NCBI GenBank assembly: GCA_963805715.1
Contig: CAWDVK010000007.1
Coordinates: 310,001 to 374,000, forward strand
Length of the DNA: 64,000 nt
Direction of reading: 5' to 3'
From: CAWDVK01 sp963805715
GTDB lineage: Bacteria > Actinomycetota > Actinomycetes > Streptosporangiales > Streptosporangiaceae
Part shown: one piece after another, positions 16,237-24,578 of the stretch
How the letters are laid out: every line of letters begins with the position of its first letter
Position numbering within the stretch: the stretch's first letter is position 1
Notes under the pieces: generated by a model
What the model was told of the DNA's origin: nothing
The model's database searches: none
The model's input: only the letters and a program-made list of their open reading frames with translations
Made by a program: the position numbers and the translations under genes

Positions 16237-17844
16237 TCAGCCGCCCACTGCGGCGGCGAAAGCGGCGAAATTGTCGACGAACAGGTCGATATCCGTCTCA
16301 TCATGCTGGACGGAGATCAGCCACTGCTCGCTCTTGCCCCAGGGCGGCAGGAAGACCCCGCCGTTGTGCTGGAACAGCCAGTGCGCCTGGCTGTACTGAT
16401 CGTCGACGCCCAGGAAGTCGCGGAAGTCGCGGACCGGCTCAGCGGAGAACACCACGCAGCCCTTCGCGCCGACGGAGACGACGCGCGCCTGCAGGCCGTT
16501 CTGGTCGATAGCGCGCTGCACGCCCTCGACGGCTCGCAGCCGCAGCCGCTCCAGCCGGTCGTACGCATCCGGCGTGGCCACCGAGCAGAGCATCGCCCGG
16601 CAGGCCGCCATGGCCAGCGGATTCCCGTTGAAGGTGCCGACCATCTCGTAATCGCCGCTGGCCACATGACTCATCACCGCGGCCGTGCCGCCGATGGCGG
16701 CCACCGAGACGCCGCCGCCGATCGCCTTGGCCAGGCAGACGATGTCCGGGGTGACGCCGGTCAAGCCGGTCGCGCCGCCGGGACCGGCCGTGAGCCCGGT
16801 CTTGACCTCGTCGAAGGCCAGCAGCGACCCATGGGCGTGCAGCAGGTCGGCCAGCCCGGCCAGGTAGCCGGGCTCGGGCAGGATGATGCCCGCGTTCATC
16901 ATGATCGGCTCGACGATCATGCCCGCGACCTGGCCGGGGTTCTCCTCCAGCACGCGCTTCACCGCGACCAGGTCGTTGAAGCCGACGATCAGGGTGAGGT
17001 CGGTGATCGCCTTCGGGATGCCGGTGCTGGACGGCACGGAGAGGGGCCGGTCCGCCGGGCCGATGTCGTCGGCCTCCGGGCAGACGGACACCTGGACCGA
17101 GTCGTGATGGCCGTGGTAGCAGCCCTCCACCTTGATGATCAGGTCACGGCCGGTGATCGCGCGCATCAGGTGCACCGCGTCCATGGTGGCCTCGGTGCCC
17201 GAGTTGGCGAACCGCCACTGCGGCAGCCCGAACCGGCGGGAGAGTTCCTCGGCCACGGCTATCGCCGTGCGCGTGGGCTGAGCGAAGTGGGTACCCAGGC
17301 CGACCTGCGAGCGCACGGCCTCGACGATCGCCGGGTGGCCATGTCCGGCCAGGGCAGCGCCATAGCCGCCGTGCAGGTCGACGTACTCGTTGCCGTCCAC
17401 GTCGTAGATCCGGGAGCCCTGGCCATGGCTGAGCCACACCGGCTGCGGCCGGGTGATCTGCCAGCTGGAGGTAACGCCGCCGGCCAGCGAGCCGCTGGCC
17501 CGGCCGGCCAGCCGCAGCGACTCGGGCTGGCGCCGGACGAAGATCTCTTCCTGATCGTCGATGATCCCGGCGAGCCTGAGCCGGGCACGCTCCTCATCCC
17601 CGGACGAGGGGCGGCCATTCTGCCTGGAGGACCCGGCAGTCGGCGGCTGCGGGCGATGCTGCGCCGAGGCAGCTGGCCGCGCGGCCACATGCTGCGTGCT
17701 AACGGGGCGCGACTGGCCGCTCAGCGGCTGACCGGCGCGCGGCCTGGCTAGCCCCGGCTCGGCTGCTGGTGTCTGCTGGATGAGCTGGCCTGCGTCAGTG
17801 CTGACGGCGGCGGCATCAAGGGGTGTGGCCTGATCCATGGCCAT
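16237..17844 (-). CDS. class III aminotransferase, glutamate-1-semialdehyde aminomutase-like, with long N-terminal extension
   Basis: 535 residues. From residue 95 on it is a full PLP class III enzyme: YDVDGNEYVDLHGGYGAAL near the start of the fold, LAFDEVKTG with the pyridine-binding Asp, CLAKAIGGGVSVAAIGG with the Schiff-base Lys, and VGTFNGNPLAMAA. This matches the GSA-aminomutase branch, but the setting (amine transporter, oxidases, no haem genes) points to catabolic transamination. The first 90 residues are Pro/Gln/Ser/Ala-rich with no known domain; the start is nevertheless supported by AGGAG six bases before the ATG and by operator copy 4 only 20 bases upstream. Confidence 0.88.
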   Translation of the reverse strand: MAMDQATPLDAAAVSTDAGQLIQQTPAAEPGLARPRAGQPLSGQSRPVSTQHVAARPAASAQHRPQPPTAGSSRQNGRPSSGDEERARLRLAGIIDDQEEIFVRRQPESLRLAGRASGSLAGGVTSSWQITRPQPVWLSHGQGSRIYDVDGNEYVDLHGGYGAALAGHGHPAIVEAVRSQVGLGTHFAQPTRTAIAVAEELSRRFGLPQWRFANSGTEATMDAVHLMRAITGRDLIIKVEGCYHGHHDSVQVSVCPEADDIGPADRPLSVPSSTGIPKAITDLTLIVGFNDLVAVKRVLEENPGQVAGMIVEPIMMNAGIILPEPGYLAGLADLLHAHGSLLAFDEVKTGLTAGPGGATGLTGVTPDIVCLAKAIGGGVSVAAIGGTAAVMSHVASGDYEMVGTFNGNPLAMAACRAMLCSVATPDAYDRLERLRLRAVEGVQRAIDQNGLQARVVSVGAKGCVVFSAEPVRDFRDFLGVDDQYSQAHWLFQHNGGVFLPPWGKSEQWLISVQHDETDIDLFVDNFAAFAAAVGG

Positions 17845-17864
17845 AGCGCGCTCCTCACGCGGTT

Positions 17865-17880
17865 GACTGAATGTTCAGTC
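17865..17880. promoter_or_regulatory. TetR-type operator, copy 4, in front of the aminotransferase
   Basis: GACTGAATGTTCAGTC differs from the perfect palindrome at 1314 by one central base. It lies 20 bases upstream of the aminotransferase start, where it would overlap the promoter or transcription start. Confidence 0.8.
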
Positions 17881-18183
17881 TAAGTCTCGCGTGACGGCAG
17901 TGGCAAGGTCGGGAACTGGTGAGCGAGCTGCCGCCGTTTCCCGCTCTGCTGACTTTGTTCCCTCTTCTGCCGCCGTTCATGACGAGGATCCGCCACCAGC
18001 GGCTCTCGGCGTCCGCGCCATGACGCCTGCGCGCCGGACGCCCGAATAGGTCAAGTGCCCCAGCCTGGCCGGCAGCACGAGAGGTTCCGGCGCCTCACCT
18101 CGCGCCGCGCGGCCGCGCGTGCCGCCGATGCGGCCGGCGCTGAACTGGTCCGGATCGAGCTGGTCCGTGACTGACGGCCGCGC
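17881..18183. other. non-coding stretch upstream of the aminotransferase
   Basis: About 300 bases between operator copy 4 and the DUF3054 stop. No frame with a ribosome site or recognisable product was found, and no repeat or RNA structure stands out. Confidence 0.5.
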
Positions 18184-18549
18184 TCAGCTCAGCGCGCGCA
18201 GCCGGGTGACCAGTATCCGGGCCACGACCCGCCAGCCCAGCAGGAACAGGGCCAGGAAGGCGAACGCGACCAGGACGAAGGCCGCCGCCGTACCCTGGCC
18301 CGCCAGCACCCTGACGATCATGCCGAGGCCGGCCGCGCCGAGCCAGGCGCCCAGGCCGGCCGGGACGATCGCGACCGGCTGGCGCCAGGCCCTGCTGGCC
18401 AGCAGGCCCGCGGCGAGGCCGGCCAGGAAGGGCCACGAGGTGTGCCACAGGCCGGCCAGGCTGTCACCGTCATGGTGCGTGTGCCGGCCGATCGCGACGA
18501 ATGCGAAAACGCAGCAGGCGTCGAGGATGAGCCAGGCGGCCGAGCGCAT
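18184..18549 (-). CDS. DUF3054 family membrane protein
   Basis: About 121 residues with four predicted membrane segments. The opening AAWLILDACCVFAFVAIGRHTHHDG and the middle WRQPVAIVPAGLGAWLGAAG follow DUF3054, a small actinobacterial integral membrane family of unknown function. The frame extends far upstream, but that part is Arg/Pro-rich and not protein-like; ATG 18549 starts the conserved region. No Shine-Dalgarno is visible and a TACGCT -10-like hexamer lies just upstream, so translation may be leaderless. Confidence 0.8.
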   Translation of the reverse strand: MRSAAWLILDACCVFAFVAIGRHTHHDGDSLAGLWHTSWPFLAGLAAGLLASRAWRQPVAIVPAGLGAWLGAAGLGMIVRVLAGQGTAAAFVLVAFAFLALFLLGWRVVARILVTRLRALS

Positions 18550-18644
18550 GGCGTCAGCGTAGCCGGGTCCGGGCCGCCCGGCTTCCCGTGCAGGCGGCCT
18601 GGCGCACCGATCGGACGGCGGGCTGGCCGCTATGCTGCGGGCCC

Positions 18645-19142
18645 ATGGGCCGCCTGCTGATCGTCCACCACACCTCATCGCCGGCCCTGCAGGCCATGTT
18701 CGAGGCCGCCGCGGCCGGGGCCGGGACAGACGAGGTCGACGGGGTTGAGGTCGTGACCAGGCCCGCGCTGACCGCGGGCGCGGCCGACGTGCTCGGCGCG
18801 GATGCCTACCTGCTCGGCACGCCCGCGAACATCGGTTACATGTCCGGCGCACTCAAGCACTTCTTCGATGGCATCTACTACCCGTGCCTGGAGGCCACCC
18901 GGCGGCGGCCGTACGCCCTGTACGTGCACGGCAACCTGGACACGGCCGGCGCCGTGCGCTCGGTGGAGAGCATTGCCGGCGGCCTGAGCTGGCGGCGGAT
19001 CCGGCCGGCCGTCAGCGTGCTCGGCCAGCCCGGCCGGCCGGATCTCGAGGCCTGCTGGGAAGCTCGGCGCGCTGCTGGCGGCAGAGATCTCGGCAGCGGC
19101 GTAAGCAGCGACCGAATTATCCCGCACATCACATTTTCGTGA
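18645..19142 (+). CDS. flavodoxin-like / NADPH-dependent FMN reductase family protein, 3' end frameshifted
   Basis: 165 residues as written. It starts RLLIVHHTSSPALQAMFEA, the flavodoxin-fold phosphate loop, with LLGTPANIGYMSGALKHFFD for the isoalloxazine site, as in WrbA/FMN_red-like proteins. ATG 18645 directly follows a TATGCT -10-like box (18631), suggesting a leaderless message. The last 30 residues are odd: after EACWE the other frame gives LGALLAAEISAAA and a stop at 19104, the usual family ending. One extra A at about 19060-19061 would explain this; the written C-terminus is then an artefact or mutation. Confidence 0.82.
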   Translation: MGRLLIVHHTSSPALQAMFEAAAAGAGTDEVDGVEVVTRPALTAGAADVLGADAYLLGTPANIGYMSGALKHFFDGIYYPCLEATRRRPYALYVHGNLDTAGAVRSVESIAGGLSWRRIRPAVSVLGQPGRPDLEACWEARRAAGGRDLGSGVSSDRIIPHITFS

Positions 19143-19208
19143 TGCTTTCCACTGGTTACCGGGCTTGCGGTTACGCTCGTCGATATTCACTCGGGAAGGG
19201 AGCGGCTG

Positions 19209-19346
19209 ATGGCCCGGTTGCTGGTGGCGGTCGCGATCGGCGCGATCCTGGCCATCGGAGCGGGGCTGGTGGCCAGCACGGTCCTGCTCGGGATCGCGAA
19301 CGGCAAGCCGGCGAATGCCCAGCTCTACAACTACGGTCAGCCCTGA
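19209..19346 (+). CDS. 45-residue single-pass membrane protein (DUF2613-like)
   Basis: The product starts MARLLVAVAIGAILAIGAG, with one membrane segment, and ends NAQLYNYGQP, resembling the short actinobacterial DUF2613 proteins. GGGAGCG lies just before the ATG (19198-19204, gap of 4 bases). Its stop overlaps the start of the DUF3068 gene (TGATG), so the two are translationally coupled. Function unknown. Family assignment rests on size, layout and the tail motif, and is moderate. Confidence 0.65.
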   Translation: MARLLVAVAIGAILAIGAGLVASTVLLGIANGKPANAQLYNYGQP

Positions 19347-20320
19347 TGCGGCGCGCTCTCGGGCTGCTCGCGGCCGGTCTGGGCTCCTTCCTGCTCGTGT
19401 CGGCGCTGGTACTCCGCTTCTACGTGGCTGACCAGGCGATCAAGTCGCCGCTGAATCAGTACCAGGTCTCGACCTACGTCGCGCCGGACGTCACGTATTT
19501 CAACCCCACCCTGCTCAGGGAACTGACCGGGGTCACCATGCGGGATACCGTGACGGTTGAGGGCGACCAGGCGGGCGGCAGTGCCGGCCGCGCGGTCTGG
19601 AATCAGTTCAGCTACTGGTACGACGAGACCAGCCGGCTGGCGTACCAGCAGCTGACGCAGCGGCTGGCCTTCAGCCGGCGCTCAGGCCTGCTGATCGACT
19701 GCTGCGCAACGTCCGTCGGCGGGAAATCCGGCGTGCGGGTGTCCGGCCAGGGCTACGCCTGGCCATTCGGGACGCGGCACGCGACCTACAACGTCTTCGA
19801 TACCACCCTGCTCAGGCCGGAGCCGGCCAGGTACGCGGGCACCGCCGTCATCGACGGCCTGGCTACCGACAAGTTCGTCGAGCAGGTACCTGCCACGCGG
19901 TTCCGGACCCAGACGCTGCCCGGCAGGCTGGTCGGGCTGGCGGACCAGGCTTCCGTCACGCTGGGTGAGTTCTACCGGACCACGACGACCTACTGGGTGG
20001 AGCCGGTCACCGGCCAGGTGGTTGACCGCAGCAGCGACGAGGACCTGAGCCTGCGCGGCGGCGGGGCGCGGGTGCTCACTCTCTTCCGGGGCGACCTGGC
20101 CATGGACCAGGCCAGCGTGGCCGTCCTCGCCGCGGCGGCGAAGTCGGCCAGCAGCCGGGCCAGCCTGGTCACGGCGCGGATCCCGCTCCCGGCCGGGCTC
20201 GCAGGTGTCATCCTGCTGGCTCTCGGCTGCGTTCTGGCGCTGGTCGGCGGGCGCCAGCCGGAATACGACCCGGGCTACCGCGAGGCGGCGGCCTTCCAGC
20301 CGACCGGGCCGCGCAGGTAA
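19346..20320 (+). CDS. DUF3068 domain-containing membrane-anchored protein
   Basis: About 324 residues: an N-terminal membrane segment (LGLLAAGLGSFLLVSALVL), a large extracytoplasmic domain with the DUF3068 features (STYVAPDVTYFNPTLL; YWYDETSRLAYQQ; TYWVEPVTGQVVDR) and a C-terminal membrane segment (LAGVILLALGCVLALVGG). It begins inside the stop codon of the 45-residue gene. DUF3068 proteins (porin-PorA-like fold group) are widespread in actinobacteria and poorly characterised; a cell-envelope role is likely. Confidence 0.85.
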   Translation: MRRALGLLAAGLGSFLLVSALVLRFYVADQAIKSPLNQYQVSTYVAPDVTYFNPTLLRELTGVTMRDTVTVEGDQAGGSAGRAVWNQFSYWYDETSRLAYQQLTQRLAFSRRSGLLIDCCATSVGGKSGVRVSGQGYAWPFGTRHATYNVFDTTLLRPEPARYAGTAVIDGLATDKFVEQVPATRFRTQTLPGRLVGLADQASVTLGEFYRTTTTYWVEPVTGQVVDRSSDEDLSLRGGGARVLTLFRGDLAMDQASVAVLAAAAKSASSRASLVTARIPLPAGLAGVILLALGCVLALVGGRQPEYDPGYREAAAFQPTGPRR

Positions 20321-20418
20321 GCCCCTCCGGGCGACCCGTCAGCGGCGCAGGAGCCACTTGTCCGGCCAAACCGGCACATGCTCTGCTGCGGAGTAGCGCA
20401 CGACGGGGGGTCTGGGAG

Positions 20419-21975
20419 GTGACGGTGGGATCGCTCGGGTTCTGGCGGCGAGCGGCGGAGAACCCCGGCTGGATCGCCGTGGTCGAGGAGGACGGCACTC
20501 GGCACCTCGCGGGTGACCTGCTCGCGCGGGTCAACCAGGTCACGCACGGACTGCGCGCCCGTGGCCTGAAGGCGGGCGACGCTATCGCCGCGATCCTGCC
20601 GAACGGGGCAACGGCCCTGGAGGTCAACCTGGCGGCGATCCAGGCCGGCTGGTATCTGACGCCGGTTAACTGGCATTTCACGCCGCGGGAGGCCGCTTAC
20701 ATCATCGCTGACTGCGAGGCGAGGGCCGTGTTCGTGCACGAGCGGTATGCCTCGCTCGGGACGGCCGCGGCCGACCTCGCCGGGATCGGCGCAGGCGGAC
20801 GGTTCTGCTTCGGCGAGGTGCCCGGCTTCACGCCAGTGGCGCAGCTGCGCAGCGGCCAGCCGGACAGCCTGCCGGCGGACCGCACGGCTGGCGCGACGAT
20901 GCACTACACCTCGGGCACCACCGGCCGGCCTAAAGGGGTCCGCCGGCCGCTGTCCGGGATGGATCCCGACGAGGCAGCCGACCTGGGGTCGGCGCTGCTC
21001 CAGTTCTTCGGCATCACCCGCGGGGCGCCGAACGTGCACCTGCTGACCTCGCCGAACTACCACACCGCCGTGACGGTATTCGGCGGCGGCGCCCTGCATA
21101 TGGGCCACACGCTTGTGTGCATGGATTCCTGGGACGCCGAGCGGGCGCTGGCCCTGGTGGAGAAGTACCGGGTCACCAGCTCGCACATGGTGCCGACCCA
21201 GTTCAAGCGGATGCTCTCGCTGCCGGAGGAGAAGCGGCGGCGCTTCGACCTGTCCTCGATGCGGTGGCTGATCCACGCCGCGGCGCCGTGCCCGGTCGGG
21301 ATCAAGCAGGCGATGCTGGACTGGTGGGGGCCGTGCGTCTGGGAGTATTACGCCGCCACGGAGGGGGGCGGGACCATCGCCGCGCCGCGGGAGTGGCTGG
21401 AGCGGCCGGGCACCGTGGGCCGGCCATGGCCGGTCAGCGAGGTCATGGTGGCCGACGCGGACGGCAGCCCGTGCCCGCCCGGAGTTCCCGGCACGATCTA
21501 CCTGAAGATGGGCAGCTCCGATTTCGAGTACAAGGATGACCCGGAGAAGACGGCAGCGAACCGGCTCCGGGGCTACTTCACCGTCGGGGATATCGGCTTC
21601 CTGGACGAGGACGGCTATCTGTTCCTCTGCGACCGCAAGTCGGACATGATCATTTCTGGCGGCGCGAATATCTATCCCGCCGAGGTCGAGGCGGAGATCA
21701 TCATGCACCCCGGGGTCGCGGATGTGGCCGTCTTCGGCATCCCGGATGAAGAATGGGGAGAGCAGGTCAAGGCGGTCGTCGAGCCGATGCCGGGAGCGGA
21801 GCCCGGGGACGAGCTCGCGGCCGGGATCCTGGCCTCGCTGGAGGGCAGGCTAGCCCGGATGAAGTGGCCGAAGTCGATCGACTTCATGGCCGAGCTGCCG
21901 CGCGACCCGAGCGGCAAGCTGCTCAGGCGGCGGCTGCGTGATCCGTACTGGGCGGACCGGGCCGCCGTCATCTGA
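20419..21975 (+). CDS. AMP-forming acyl-CoA synthetase (FadD-like)
   Basis: 518 residues. The ATP-binding P-loop is MHYTSGTTGRPKGV; the A5 motif YYAATEGGG, the A7 region FTVGDIGFLDEDGYLFL and the A8 hinge CDRKSDMIISGGANIYPAEVE follow in order; the A10 Lys is in DPSGKLLRR. It adenylates an acid and forms the CoA thioester. Start is GTG 20419 or GTG 20425; the GGGAGG at 20414 fits the second slightly better. It converges on the LysR gene with a 7-base gap. No copy of the TetR operator precedes it, so it may be outside that regulon. Confidence 0.92.
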   Translation: MTVGSLGFWRRAAENPGWIAVVEEDGTRHLAGDLLARVNQVTHGLRARGLKAGDAIAAILPNGATALEVNLAAIQAGWYLTPVNWHFTPREAAYIIADCEARAVFVHERYASLGTAAADLAGIGAGGRFCFGEVPGFTPVAQLRSGQPDSLPADRTAGATMHYTSGTTGRPKGVRRPLSGMDPDEAADLGSALLQFFGITRGAPNVHLLTSPNYHTAVTVFGGGALHMGHTLVCMDSWDAERALALVEKYRVTSSHMVPTQFKRMLSLPEEKRRRFDLSSMRWLIHAAAPCPVGIKQAMLDWWGPCVWEYYAATEGGGTIAAPREWLERPGTVGRPWPVSEVMVADADGSPCPPGVPGTIYLKMGSSDFEYKDDPEKTAANRLRGYFTVGDIGFLDEDGYLFLCDRKSDMIISGGANIYPAEVEAEIIMHPGVADVAVFGIPDEEWGEQVKAVVEPMPGAEPGDELAAGILASLEGRLARMKWPKSIDFMAELPRDPSGKLLRRRLRDPYWADRAAVI

Positions 21976-21982
21976 GCTGCGG

Positions 21983-22972
21983 TCAGCTCATGGACGCGGC
22001 CAGGTCGGCGGCCGGAGTGCCGGACGGCGAGCCCGAGCAGGCCGGGCCTTCGCCGGCGGCGCCCGCGTCCGGCCCGGCGGCTACCTCGGACAGCACGCTG
22101 ATCAGGCGGGCGGTGGCGGGCGGGTCCGGCGGGTCACCGTAGGTCATGGCGAAGACGTGCCGCCGGGCGCCGGGCAGCGCCGCGGTCGTGATGCCCGGGT
22201 GCCGGGCGGCCCGCAGGCACAGGCAGGGCAGCGTGGTAACCCCGAGCCCGGCCGCGACCAGGGCCTGCACGGCAACGTAGTCATCGGTGGTGAAGGCGAC
22301 CTTGGGCGTGAACCCGGCGATCGCGCACTGGCGGATCAGGTAGCCGCGGCAGCGCTCGCAGCCGGCGATCCACCGGTGCCCGGCATAGGCGGCGAGGTCG
22401 CCGCCGTGGCCGGCCTGGCCACGGGCGGCGGTGACGAGGTAGACCGCCTCATCGAGGATCAGGCGGCCGCGCATGCCCTCGTCCTCGGCCGTCGGCGGGC
22501 TCGCGTCAACGTCCTGCTGGTAGTGCTGGAACACCAGGGCCACGTCGACGTAGCCGGCCCGGAGCATGCGCAGCGCCTCGGGCGGTTCGGCCTCCGTCAG
22601 CATGAGGTCCATGCCGGGAGTCTCCGCCTCCAGCCGCGCCGCGGCGGCCGGAACGATCGTCCCCAGCGCGGACGGGAAGGCAGCCAGCCGGACCCGGCCT
22701 TCCCGCAGGCCGACATGCGCGGCCAGCTCGGCCTCCGCGGCGTCCAGCCGGCCGATGATCTCCTCCGCCCGCTCCGCCAGCAGCTTGCCCGCTTCGGTCA
22801 GCCGGACGCCGCGCCCGGCCCGCTCCAGCAGCCGGGCACCGGTCTCCGACTCGAGCCGGGCTATGTGATGGCTGATCGACGGCTGGGCGTAGTTCAGGGC
22901 GCGGGCAGCGGCGGTCACCGAGCCGTACCGGGCGACCGCGACGAGCACCCGGAGCCTGGTGACATCCAGCAT
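21983..22972 (-). CDS. LysR family transcriptional regulator
   Basis: 329 residues. N-terminal winged helix (LRVLVAVARYGSVTAAARAL, YAQPSISHHIARLE) and a full effector-binding domain. It follows the agmatinase-family gene on the same strand after about 100 bases and may regulate that gene or be co-transcribed with it. A Gly/Ser/Ala-rich 25-residue tail ends the protein. Effector unknown. Confidence 0.9.
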   Translation of the reverse strand: MLDVTRLRVLVAVARYGSVTAAARALNYAQPSISHHIARLESETGARLLERAGRGVRLTEAGKLLAERAEEIIGRLDAAEAELAAHVGLREGRVRLAAFPSALGTIVPAAAARLEAETPGMDLMLTEAEPPEALRMLRAGYVDVALVFQHYQQDVDASPPTAEDEGMRGRLILDEAVYLVTAARGQAGHGGDLAAYAGHRWIAGCERCRGYLIRQCAIAGFTPKVAFTTDDYVAVQALVAAGLGVTTLPCLCLRAARHPGITTAALPGARRHVFAMTYGDPPDPPATARLISVLSEVAAGPDAGAAGEGPACSGSPSGTPAADLAASMS

Positions 22973-23073
22973 CCATTAACTATAAGTCGTCTTGATCTTC
23001 CGGGCTGGCCGCGTCAGCCGGCCTATCGGCACATAAACCGCATGTCAGGCAGCCAGCCGGGAGCTCTCCGCCG

Positions 23074-24127
23074 CTAGCCGGCGGGCTCGCCGCGACCGTC
23101 CAGCAGCGGCCCGGCCGGGTCCCTGGCCGGCCGGGCCGGGTCGGCAGCCAGCCGCCGGCGGCGCCAGGCGATGCCGGACAGCGCCTCCAGCACCACCCGG
23201 CTGGCCAGGAAGGCAGTGACCTCGGCATGGTCGTACGGCGGAGCGACCTCGACCACGTCGATTCCGGCGACCGGGGAGCTCCATCGCGATCCGGCGGACG
23301 GCGTCGAGCAGCTGCCTGCTGGACAGGCCGCCCGGCTCCGGCGTTCCGGTGCCCGGCGCCAGCCCGGGATCCACCACGTCCACATCCACGGACAGGAACA
23401 CCCCGTCGCACTCGTCGGTGGCGATCCCGAAGGCCTCGGTCAGGCAGTCATCGAGGCCCCTGGCCACCACCTCGGTCATCTCGAAGCTGCGCATCCGCTG
23501 GGCGGCCATCCAGCTGAGCGTCTCCGGCTCCGGCCAGTAGCCGCGTAGCCCGACCTGGAGGAAGCGGTCGCCGCGTACGGCGCCGGACTCGATCAGCCGG
23601 CGCATCGGCGTGCCGTGCCCGTACAGCGAGCCGAACTGGGTGTTGCCGGTGTCGGCATGGGCGTCAAAGTGGATCATCGACAGCCGGCCCCAGCCGACGT
23701 GCCTGGCCACGCCGGTCGCGTCAGGGAAGGTGACGGTGTGATCGCCGCCGAGTATGACCGGGATGGCGCCGCCCTGGCGCGCCGTCAGGACGGCCTGCTC
23801 GAGCCTGCGCAGGGACAGCTCGGTGTCGCCGGACGGCATCTCCACATCCCCGGCGTCAGCGATCGTCAGCTCGGCCAGCGGATCCACGCCGAGCGCGAGA
23901 TGCGGCCGCGAGCCGTCATGCGGCAGGTAATCGGTGAACCGGATCGCCTGCGGGCCGAACCGCGCGCCCGGCCGGTGCGACGTGCCGCCGTCGAACGGCG
24001 CACCGATGATCACGATATCGGCGCCCGCCCAGGATTCCTGATCCGCCAGGTCAGCGCCGGGCACGCCGAGGAACGTGGCGTCCGGTCCGTACATGTTGCC
24101 GATTCGCGTCATCAGCTGCCATCCCAT
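23074..24127 (-). CDS. agmatinase/arginase (ureohydrolase) family protein, frameshifted near the 3' end
   Basis: The Mn-binding ureohydrolase motifs are complete: LGGDHTVTFP, IHFDAHADTG and SVDVDVVDPGLAPGTGTPEPGG. Substrates of the family are agmatine, arginine, guanidinobutyrate or similar guanidines. After IAMELP the frame turns into Arg-rich sequence, while the next frame continues VAGIDVVEVAPPYDHAE, the normal C-terminal motif, to a stop at 23074. One extra C in the run at 23273-23276 explains this. As written, the frame would end at 23045. Start is ATG 24127 or 24112. It sits upstream of LysR. Fits amine/guanidine metabolism with the island to its left. Confidence 0.83.
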
Positions 24128-24193
24128 CTCCAGCGATGACGATATCGCGGCGGAATCCGGACGGCAGGCCGCCGCAGGGCCGGCGGGCACCTG

Positions 24194-24371
24194 TTACACA
24201 TTCGCGCCGAGCACGAAGGACAGGAAGACCACCACCATGATCGCTGCGGCCGCGGAGATCACCCGCGCCGTGCTGCTGGGTGACCAGGATCAGCACCCCG
24301 TAGGCGGCACTGATGGACAGCAGGTTCAGCACCGCCGCCTTGACCGCGACGACCCGACCGGAACACAGCAC
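24194..24371 (-). pseudogene. remnant of an MMPL/RND-type transporter gene
   Basis: Two short pieces of the C-terminal membrane domain of MMPL transporters remain in different frames. The first reads SGRVVAVKAAVLNLLSISAA then YGVLILV; the second, one frame over, reads ARVISAAAAIMVVVFLSFVL then GANV and a stop at 24194. In intact MMPL proteins these helices are separated by well over 100 residues, so an internal deletion and a frame change have occurred. The rest of the gene is absent. It is a decayed fossil rather than a sequencing error. Confidence 0.65.
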
Positions 24372-24578
24372 GACATAGAATCTTTCTCCTGCGAGTGACG
24401 GAAGTGCTGCGTCCCTCCAGCCTCGCTGCCGCCGCCCGCCAGAGCGTCGTACGCTGGCAGGCTCTTTCCTGCCGGGCTACTCGCGCCGGCGTACTCCCCG
24501 CGGAGTATGCCGGCGGCGCGGTGGCCGGCCGTGAGATCGTGCGACTGCCAGCACCAGCCGGGACGGAGCGCGATCCTG

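Noticed and set aside
16237..17844. Haem biosynthesis gene hemL
   Set aside because: The core resembles GSA aminomutase, but the long N-terminal tail, the TetR operator and the lack of haem genes argue for a catabolic aminotransferase.
114..24127. Antibiotic-type biosynthetic cluster
   Set aside because: No PKS, NRPS, terpene cyclase or RiPP genes; the composition is catabolic with a solute importer.
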